Below, one piece after another: positions 1 through 6,395 of a stretch of 18,333 nt of DNA. Source of the stretch: Gemmatimonadota bacterium (GTDB lineage Bacteria; ARS69); the NCBI GenBank assembly GCA_021604925.1, contig BQJX01000004.1, positions 1 to 18,333 on the forward strand. The letters are read 5' to 3'. Positions within the stretch are counted from its first letter, which is position 1. Each line of letters starts with the position of its first letter. Position numbers and translations under genes: made by a program. Below the pieces are notes generated by a model. The model had not been told where the DNA came from. It saw only the letters and a program-made list of their open reading frames with translations, and did not search any database.

Positions 1-1985
1 GGTTGCAGCCAGCGCAGATCCACCACGCGCGCCCGAATCCCGTGTTCTTCCTGGAGGACGCGGGCGGCCCGCAGCGAGAGGTGCACCCCGTTCCCGAACG
101 TGAGGACGGCCAGGTCTTCGTTCTCTGGGTGGTAGACACGCTCGCTTCCGAACTCCACGGCCTCGCCGGGCGGCGGAAACGGGAACAGCCAGCCCTCGTC
201 CTTGGGTTCGTGCAGGTCCTTGGTCATGTAGAGCGCGATCGGCTCCAGGAAGAGCACCACCCTTCCGTCCACATGGGCCAGCGCCGCACAGGTGCGCAAC
301 ATCCCCACGGCGTCATCTCCGCGGGAGGGGCAGGCCACCACCAGTCCCGGGATGTCGCGCAGCGCGGTGATGCTGTTGTCGTTGTGGAAGTGGCCTCCGA
401 AACCCTTCTGGTAGGCGAGCGCCGCGATCCGCACGATCATCGGATTGCGGAACGCGCCGTTGGAGAAGAACTGGAGCGAGCACGCCTCGCCGCGAATCTG
501 GTCGCAGGCGTTGTGGAAGTAGGCGAGGTACTGGATCTCCGGAATGGGCAGCAGGTCCATGTACGCGCAGCCCTGCGCCAGTCCCAGAATCGATTCCTCG
601 TCGAGCAAGGTGTTGAACACGCGCCCCGCCCGGAACCGCTTCTCCAGACCGGCGGTGACGTGATAGACGCCTCCCTTGCGCGCCACGTCCTGCCCGAACA
701 CCAGCACCTGGGGATACTTGAGCATCAGGTCGTCGAGCCCGAGATTGATGAGCGCCGCCAGATGCTTGGGTGGCCGATGCTCGGGGAACTTGTCTTCGGT
801 GCCGAATCCCAGGAGTCGCCGCTCGAGGTAGTCGTCACGGCGCGCCTCCGCCTCGACGGCGCGGGGCGTGAACGGCGCCAGGGGTTCGACGATCTGCTCG
901 ACCCGGCTATGCCGCCGGATGCCGGAGAGCACGTCCTCCGCCACCGCGGCAATCCGGTCCCGCACGCCTTCGTAGCGCTCCAGGATCTCCGGTGCGGTGA
1001 GGAGTCCCGATTCCAGCAGGGTGCGAGCCGTTCTGATGAGCGGATCCCGGGCTTCGTCCGCGGCCACTTCGTCGACCGATCGGTACTCCAGCTCCACGTC
1101 CGTGCCGGCGTGGCCGAGCATGCGAACCATCTTGAGATGGAGGAAGGTCGGCATGCGACGCGTCCGGCAGTGCTCCACCGCGGCCGCGGCAACGCCGTAG
1201 GCCTCCACCACGTCCGTGCCGTCGGCGTGGAAGTACTTGAGGGCCGGCAAGCGCCGGAACTCGCGCTCGATGTAGCCGGGAGGCGACTTCACCGAGATCC
1301 CGATGCCGTTGTCCTCGCAAACGAAGAGAATCGGAACGGGCAGGTGTTGGTAGCTGGTCCAGCTTGCCGTGTTGAACGCGCTCAACGCGCTCTTGTGGTT
1401 CGTGCTCGCATCCCCGAAGGAGCACAGCATGATGCTGTCCCGCGGCACCGGCGGTTCCACCCCGATCCTCTTGGCGCGCGCCAACGCCATGGCGGCTCCC
1501 ACCGCCTTGGGCAGGTGGCTGGCGATCGTGCTCGTTTGCGGCAGCACCCAGAGAGGCTCGCTCCCCCAGACCTTGTGCCGTCCGCCCATCGGGTCGTCCG
1601 TGCTGGCCATCTGGGAGAGGAGCGCGTCCCGGATCGCGTCGATTCCGGGAACCTGCCGGGACCGTTCCACCATGAGCGCGGCGCTGCGATAGTGCAGGAA
1701 GGCCGGGTCCGTGTGACGCACCAGGCGCCCAAGGACCACGTTGCCCTCGTGCCCGGCGCTGCCGATCGTGTAGTAGCCCTCATCGCGGGCACGCAGCGAG
1801 CGCGCAATGAGGTCCAGGTGTCGGGCGGTGATCTGGGACTCGAACAGCTCCAGGAGTTCGGCCCCGCGCAGGGTTACGCCGTCGCGAACGGCCTCGTCCC
1901 AGCCGAGGCGTCGGGACGGCGCAGCGGTCCATCCCTGCAGGAAATCCTGGAAATTCCGATCGACGATCTCGGCCCGGTTGAACAT
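1..1985 (-). CDS. Fused alpha/beta E1 subunit of a 2-oxoacid dehydrogenase (partial, 3' end off the left edge)
   Basis: Thiamine-diphosphate-dependent decarboxylating E1 component of a 2-oxoacid dehydrogenase complex, with alpha and beta chains in one polypeptide. In 661 visible residues the first half carries the TPP/Mg motif beginning GDAST at 191 and ending CEDNGIGIS at 223-231. After a linker near 365-400, the beta-like half begins around 405 and shows the NTLLDEESILG segment (458-468); E463 aligns with the E1-beta glutamate that activates TPP. The frame is open to base 1, so the C-terminal part of the beta domain is missing. Start is ATG at 1985 with GGAAGG seven nt upstream. It lies 17 nt after the acyl-CoA dehydrogenase stop, so the two are probably one operon. 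Such fusions are commonly called branched-chain 2-oxoacid or pyruvate E1; substrate cannot be read from sequence. No E2 or E3 gene is in view. Confidence 0.88.
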   Translation of the reverse strand, partial: MFNRAEIVDRNFQDFLQGWTAAPSRRLGWDEAVRDGVTLRGAELLELFESQITARHLDLIARSLRARDEGYYTIGSAGHEGNVVLGRLVRHTDPAFLHYRSAALMVERSRQVPGIDAIRDALLSQMASTDDPMGGRHKVWGSEPLWVLPQTSTIASHLPKAVGAAMALARAKRIGVEPPVPRDSIMLCSFGDASTNHKSALSAFNTASWTSYQHLPVPILFVCEDNGIGISVKSPPGYIEREFRRLPALKYFHADGTDVVEAYGVAAAAVEHCRTRRMPTFLHLKMVRMLGHAGTDVELEYRSVDEVAADEARDPLIRTARTLLESGLLTAPEILERYEGVRDRIAAVAEDVLSGIRRHSRVEQIVEPLAPFTPRAVEAEARRDDYLERRLLGFGTEDKFPEHRPPKHLAALINLGLDDLMLKYPQVLVFGQDVARKGGVYHVTAGLEKRFRAGRVFNTLLDEESILGLAQGCAYMDLLPIPEIQYLAYFHNACDQIRGEACSLQFFSNGAFRNPMIVRIAALAYQKGFGGHFHNDNSITALRDIPGLVVACPSRGDDAVGMLRTCAALAHVDGRVVLFLEPIALYMTKDLHEPKDEGWLFPFPPPGEAVEFGSERVYHPENEDLAVLTFGNGVHLSLRAARVLQEEHGIRARVVDLRWLQ

Positions 1986-2002
1986 GTCGCTGCCTTCCGT
2001 CT

Positions 2003-3166
2003 CTAGAAGGCAGCGAAGCCGGTGATCTCGCGGCCCACGGCGAGTTCGTGGATCGTCTCGGTCCCCTCGTACGTGATCACGCTTTCCAGGTTCAGCATGT
2101 GACGGATCGGCGACGTCTCGATGCTGATGCCGCTGGCGCCCAGGATGTCCCGCGCATCGCGAGCGATATCGAGCGCCATGCGCACATTGTTCCACTTGGC
2201 CACCGAGACCTGGGCGGGGCGCATCTGACCCTTGTCCTTGAGGCGGCCCAGCTGCAGGGCCAGGAGCTGCGCATTGGTGATGCGCCGGGTCATGTCGGCC
2301 AGGCGTCGCTGGATGGTCTGCGTATGGGAGATCGGACGTCCGAAGAGCACGCGTTCGTTGCTGAACTCCAGCGCCTCCCGCAGGCACGCGGTCGCCGCCC
2401 CGATGGCGCCCCACGCGATTCCGAAGCGCGCCTGGGTAAGGCAGGAGAGGGGAGCGCGCAACCCCTGCGCGTCCGGGAGTCGGTTCGCCTCCGGCACTCT
2501 CACATGGTCCAGGAAGAGCTCGGATGTCACCGATGCCCGCAGCGAGAACTTCTTGGCGATATCGCGGGACGTGTAGCCCTGAAAGCCCTTCTCCACGATG
2601 AACCCCAGGACGCCCTCGTCGCTCTCGGCCCAGACGATCGCGAGGTCGGCGATCGTGCCGTTGGTGATCCACATCTTGGCTCCGTTCAGGATCCAGTCGT
2701 CACCGTCGCGCTTGGCCCGCGTGTTCATGGCTCCGGGATCCGAACCGCCATCGGGTTCCGTGAGTCCGAAGCAACCCACGATCTCGCCCCGCGCCATTCC
2801 CGGGAGCCAGCGCTCCTTCTGCTCGGCACTGCCGTAGGCGTGGATGGGCCACATGCACAGGCTGCCCTGCACGGAGACAAAGCTGCGCAGCCCGCTGTCG
2901 CCGCGCTCCAGCTCCTGGCACACCAGTCCGTAGGTCACGTTGTTCAGTCCGGCGCACTCGTAGCCCTCCAGATTGCAGCCGAACAGGCCCATCTCGGCCA
3001 TCTCCGGCACCAGTTCGGAGGGAAAACGATGCTCGTCAAAGGCCTGGCCAATGAGGGGGAGGACCCGCTGGTCCACCCAGCGCCCGACGCTGCGCTGAGT
3101 CTGCCGCTCCTCGCTATCCAGGAGGCTGGCTACGTCCATGAAGTCGGTGGGATCCAGTGACGCCAA
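2003..3166 (-). CDS. gcdH: Glutaryl-CoA dehydrogenase-type acyl-CoA dehydrogenase
   Basis: FAD-dependent enzyme of 387 aa, the usual length of the family, predicted to oxidise and decarboxylate glutaryl-CoA to crotonyl-CoA in lysine, tryptophan or aromatic breakdown, passing electrons to ETF. It has the acyl-CoA dehydrogenase signature GCFGLTEPDGGSDPG (131-145) and the C-terminal YEGTETIHELAVGREITG (366-383). Residues tied to glutaryl-CoA binding in the human enzyme appear conserved: R94 and S98 in the GLRSFVSVQGS stretch, with Y366 and catalytic E367 in YEGT. The start is TTG at 3166, favoured by a strong AAGGAG at 3173-3178 six nt upstream; the next in-frame ATG would be codon 10. The downstream E1 gene is 17 nt away. 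A more general short-chain acyl-CoA dehydrogenase is less likely because of the R94/S98 pattern. Confidence 0.87.
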   Translation of the reverse strand: MASLDPTDFMDVASLLDSEERQTQRSVGRWVDQRVLPLIGQAFDEHRFPSELVPEMAEMGLFGCNLEGYECAGLNNVTYGLVCQELERGDSGLRSFVSVQGSLCMWPIHAYGSAEQKERWLPGMARGEIVGCFGLTEPDGGSDPGAMNTRAKRDGDDWILNGAKMWITNGTIADLAIVWAESDEGVLGFIVEKGFQGYTSRDIAKKFSLRASVTSELFLDHVRVPEANRLPDAQGLRAPLSCLTQARFGIAWGAIGAATACLREALEFSNERVLFGRPISHTQTIQRRLADMTRRITNAQLLALQLGRLKDKGQMRPAQVSVAKWNNVRMALDIARDARDILGASGISIETSPIRHMLNLESVITYEGTETIHELAVGREITGFAAF

Positions 3167-3172
3167 TGCGAT

Positions 3173-3178
3173 CTCCTT
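3173..3178 (-). promoter_or_regulatory. Ribosome binding site deciding the TTG start of the glutaryl-CoA dehydrogenase
   Basis: AAGGAG lies six nt before a TTG codon. No ATG or GTG is equally well placed, so it selects TTG at 3166 as the start. Confidence 0.7.
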
Positions 3179-3366
3179 GGGGGGGGACGGTGTGGGTTGA
3201 ATCTAATACGAAGTGGTCGGCTTGTGCCACCGGGTTCGTGCGCGGACCGAGGGCGGGAAGGGTGAGCTGATCGGGGGAGGGAGAGCCGCCCTCCAGGGTC
3301 TGCGCGGGTGTCCTCGCGGGCGAATCAGGGCGGCCGGGTCGTCGGGAAGCGAAATGAGCGCCTCGT

Positions 3367-4182
3367 TCATCCCGTGGATTGCGCGAGCTTGTAGAACGTG
3401 AAGACCCTCTCCAGGGTCTCCAGATAGCTGAACTCCAGGAACCGGTAAAGCGGAGAGGAATCCGTGAAGCTGCAGTCCTCCAGCGAGTCGAGGTAGTTCT
3501 CCCGGTAGTCCGTCATGATGACGTCGTAGTACATGCCGAAGCGAAGAAGCACGAAGTCACCTACCGATCGGGCCAGCCGTCCGTTGCCGTCTTCGAACGG
3601 GTGCACGCCGGCGACCAGGTAGTGTGCGTCGGCGGACAGCTGCAGAACTCGGTCAAACGTCTCCGGCGTCACCTTCCGGATCTTGTCCATCTCTTCGTTG
3701 ATGAACGCGAATCTCTGATGCAGGAGGCCGTCCACGGCGGAGGCGGAGGGAGGCTCGTGCTGCACCCGAGAAATCGCTACCGAGGACTCCCGGAACTGAC
3801 CGGCACCGTGCGACCAAGCCTTGCCGAAGACCTTCCGGTGCATTTCCGAAAGCATGGCGATCGACAATGGCTCCCGGGCGGAGGCTCGCTGCTCCAGATC
3901 CTCCAGCATGGCCTGCTGTCCCTTCAAGGACCGGTGGGCACTTTCGTAGGCCGGGGAGATCAGGCTCTTGTCCGGGATTCCCGCGTCGTGCCAGAGGAGC
4001 TGCAGAAACACGCGATCAATCGACTTGTCTTCGATGGCGTTCGAGTGGATGGCTTTCAGGCAACGGAGCGCAGTCATGATCTCCTGCCGCGCCGAAGGGT
4101 ACTCGCGCCCCAGAACCTCGGCCTGGAAGTAGAGATCCTTCAGCCTTCGCCGCTCAGGCTTGCTCAGGGCCAGAATGGGCAT
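3367..4182 (-). CDS. Fic-domain protein (probable adenylyltransferase)
   Basis: Fic proteins transfer AMP, or occasionally another NMP or phosphate group, from a nucleotide to a hydroxyl of a target protein. This 271-aa protein has a complete active-site motif HPFEDGNGRLAR (194-205), including catalytic H194, the metal-binding acidic D198 and R205. A beta-hairpin flap region precedes it (about 130-150). An N-terminal SNAIED (47-52) sits where the class II inhibitory helix motif (S/T)xxxE(G/N) is found: S47 and E51 match, but the last position is D. The protein is therefore probably an autoinhibited class II Fic enzyme. Start is ATG at 4182 with GGGAG about ten nt upstream. It stands alone, with 200 nt to the next minus-strand gene and a divergent cytochrome operon upstream. 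No antitoxin or obvious target is adjacent. Confidence 0.88.
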   Translation of the reverse strand: MPILALSKPERRRLKDLYFQAEVLGREYPSARQEIMTALRCLKAIHSNAIEDKSIDRVFLQLLWHDAGIPDKSLISPAYESAHRSLKGQQAMLEDLEQRASAREPLSIAMLSEMHRKVFGKAWSHGAGQFRESSVAISRVQHEPPSASAVDGLLHQRFAFINEEMDKIRKVTPETFDRVLQLSADAHYLVAGVHPFEDGNGRLARSVGDFVLLRFGMYYDVIMTDYRENYLDSLEDCSFTDSSPLYRFLEFSYLETLERVFTFYKLAQSTG

Positions 4183-4361
4183 CGATTGGCAACTCCCGCT
4201 CGTGGGTGGCTTTCACGCGACGCATCGGATGCAGAGTAGCGGCAATCGGAAGCGAGGAGAACATCAGCCACGGGCTGGCCGCGGAACGGTAGCCGGGGAG
4301 GGGTCCGCCCGTCACCCCGTCCCGGCGGCGCGAATGGCCTTCCCCGGCACCTGCGGGTTCC

Positions 4362-4390
4362 TTGCAACGACCGATTAAAGACTCTATACT
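4362..4390 (+). promoter_or_regulatory. Sigma70-type promoter of the cytochrome operon
   Basis: TTGCAA (4362-4367) and TATACT (4385-4390) are separated by exactly 17 nt. They match the -35 consensus at 4/6 and the -10 consensus at 5/6 positions. Transcription would start near 4397, giving a leader of about 49 nt to the ATG at 4446. AT-rich bases here contrast with the GC-rich surroundings. Confidence 0.55.
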
Positions 4391-4445
4391 CCACTATTCG
4401 CCTTCCCCCGTTTCCGCCTTACGGCCGCCTTGCGAAGGAGTCCCC

Positions 4446-6395
4446 ATGCCACCGGCTCGCTGGTCTTCCTGGCTCACCGTGATCGTGGGTCTGGTCGCGG
4501 CTGCGCCTTCCGTTTCGCTCGCCCAGGTTTCCGGGACGGTCGTCGATCAAGCCACGCTCCAACCCCTGGCCGACGCCATCGTCACCTTGCAGACCACCAC
4601 CACCTCGACCGTCACCGCTCCCGACGGCACGTTCAGCCTTCCGGGGGCGAACGGAGCCAATCTGGTGATTGTCGGCGCGAAGAAAGGCCTCTACAACGCG
4701 TCCGCCGTCGTGAGCACTCCCGCGACCGGCGTACAGATCGCGCTCGAGACCGTTCCCCAGGAGGCGGACACATCCTATTCGTTCGTTGATCCGAACGCGT
4801 GCGGAGGATGTCACCACGAGCAGGCCGACCAGTGGACCGGCTCGCCCATGTCGCGTGCGGGCCAGAACACGTGGGTGTACGACATCTACAACGGAACCGG
4901 CACGCCGGGCGGTCTCGGGGGATTCGTGTACACGCGCGACTCGCAGCACGCCTCTGCGAACCCGGAATCCGAGTGCGCCGCCTGTCACCAACCGGAGTCG
5001 TGGATCATGGATCCGTTCTCCGCGCTCGAAGACATCGGGAACCTCTCGGGGCTTGCGATGCACGGAGTGTCCTGCGAGGTCTGTCACAAGATTGCCCACA
5101 TCGACGAGGAGAAGAAGAACTTCCCCGGAATCTACCCTGGCGCCGTCACGTTCACCCGGCCGTCGGCAGCGTCGGGCCAGGTGATGTACGGCGTGCTCGG
5201 GGACACCGACTTCATCCTCAACCCATTCATGCGCCCGTCCTACCAGCCGCAGTTGGTCGCGGAGGTCTGTGCGGCCTGCCATCAGGACAAGAACGATCCC
5301 GATGGCGACGGTGACTTCGAGGAGCCGAACGGTGTCATCTCCGAGCCGACCTACAACGAATGGGCGGCGACGCCGTACGCCGATCCCCAGTCACTCCTGT
5401 ACGCCACCTGCGCCGACTGCCACATGCCTTCCTACGGCGCCACGCAGGCCTGCAACGTGGGGAGCACCCTCCGCGATCCGGAAACGATCCGGCATCACCG
5501 CATCGAGGGAACGACGGCGGCGTACCTCGAGAACGCCGTGACGATGACCGTGTTCGGCAACCGGGTCGGTGGCACCCTGGAGGCGCAGGTGTCGATCACG
5601 AACGACCAGACCGGGCACCATGTCCCGACCGGAGTGACCATCCGGAACATGATCCTGCTCGTCGAAGCGTGGCGCCAGGAAGACGGGCTGCCGCTCGTCT
5701 CGATCGGCTCGCAGGTCGTTCACGATCTCGGCGGCGTGGGCGACCCCGCGCAGGGCTACTACGCCGGCCTGCCCGGAAAGTACTTCTCGAAGGTCAACCA
5801 CGACTCCAGTGGGCAGGGTCCCACGTTCTTCACGGACGCGACCGGCATCCAGTTCGACAACCGCATCCCGGCGCTCGCCACCGACGTTTCGAACTATTCG
5901 TTCGAGATCCCTCCGGGCGGAGGCACGCTTCGGGTGCGCGCGCGGCTGATCTACCGGCGTTCGTTTCGGTTCCTTGCGGACGCGAAGGGATGGACCGAGG
6001 ACGGACACGGCAACCCGCTGGAGGATGTGATGCCTCCGTACTATGGCCATCTGATGGAAGAAGACGAGTGGTCGGCAGTCGTCACCGGAGTCGACGATTT
6101 TGCGGGCCCGTTGCCGCTGACAACGCTGCATCAGAACCGTCCGAATCCGGGCACGACGCATACGACCATCGGCTTTCACCTGGAGCGCCGGGGCAATGCG
6201 CGCGTTGCGATCTTCGATCTGCAGGGGCGTCTGGTCACGATCCTCACGGACGGCCTCCGCGGTCCCGGGGAGCATGCCCTGGAGTGGCACGGCCTCGACG
6301 ATCGAGGCGTTCCCGCGGCGGCCGGCGTGTATGTCTATCGCCTCGACGTGGCGGGGGAGACCACGCAGTCGCGACGGATGGTCTGGTTGAGATAG
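4446..6395 (+). CDS. Secreted five-heme c-type cytochrome with carboxypeptidase-regulatory-like and FlgD-like domains
   Basis: A 649-aa exported electron-transfer protein. A signal peptide (about 1-26, ending SLAQ) is followed by a carboxypeptidase-regulatory-like beta-sandwich (about 28-103). A cytochrome c554-like region has five CXXCH sites at 119-123, 177-181, 210-214, 275-279 and 322-326. A DPDGDGD stretch (284-290) after heme 4 resembles a calcium loop. NDQTGHHVPTG (386-396) follows the hemes and recurs in the lipoprotein cytochrome downstream. The C-terminus (about 559-649) is a FlgD-like/T9SS type A-like domain with QNRPNP, IFDLQGR and GVYVYRL, suggesting surface delivery or attachment. 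Start is ATG at 4446 with AAGGAG five nt upstream; the reading frame extends further upstream, but without a signal peptide there. No catalytic heme signature such as CX2CK is present, so electron transfer is more likely than a known reductase. The stop abuts the next gene. Confidence 0.87.
   Translation: MPPARWSSWLTVIVGLVAAAPSVSLAQVSGTVVDQATLQPLADAIVTLQTTTTSTVTAPDGTFSLPGANGANLVIVGAKKGLYNASAVVSTPATGVQIALETVPQEADTSYSFVDPNACGGCHHEQADQWTGSPMSRAGQNTWVYDIYNGTGTPGGLGGFVYTRDSQHASANPESECAACHQPESWIMDPFSALEDIGNLSGLAMHGVSCEVCHKIAHIDEEKKNFPGIYPGAVTFTRPSAASGQVMYGVLGDTDFILNPFMRPSYQPQLVAEVCAACHQDKNDPDGDGDFEEPNGVISEPTYNEWAATPYADPQSLLYATCADCHMPSYGATQACNVGSTLRDPETIRHHRIEGTTAAYLENAVTMTVFGNRVGGTLEAQVSITNDQTGHHVPTGVTIRNMILLVEAWRQEDGLPLVSIGSQVVHDLGGVGDPAQGYYAGLPGKYFSKVNHDSSGQGPTFFTDATGIQFDNRIPALATDVSNYSFEIPPGGGTLRVRARLIYRRSFRFLADAKGWTEDGHGNPLEDVMPPYYGHLMEEDEWSAVVTGVDDFAGPLPLTTLHQNRPNPGTTHTTIGFHLERRGNARVAIFDLQGRLVTILTDGLRGPGEHALEWHGLDDRGVPAAAGVYVYRLDVAGETTQSRRMVWLR

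Noticed and set aside
3..2006. A 667-codon open frame on the plus strand
   Set aside because: It is antisense to the E1 gene, whose motifs are clear; its own translation shows no recognisable domain and a composition typical of GC-rich shadow frames.
2048..3160. A 370-codon plus-strand open frame
   Set aside because: It lies wholly opposite the glutaryl-CoA dehydrogenase and has no motifs.
3183..3240. TGGCAC and TATTAG upstream of the glutaryl-CoA dehydrogenase as a promoter
   Set aside because: Spacing is 15 nt with a poor -35, and a sigma54 reading fails because the -12 TTGC element is missing.
3213..3401. A 62-codon plus-strand frame in the gap before the Fic gene
   Set aside because: There is no ribosome site or recognisable sequence, the composition is Gly/Arg-rich, and it runs into the Fic gene antisense.
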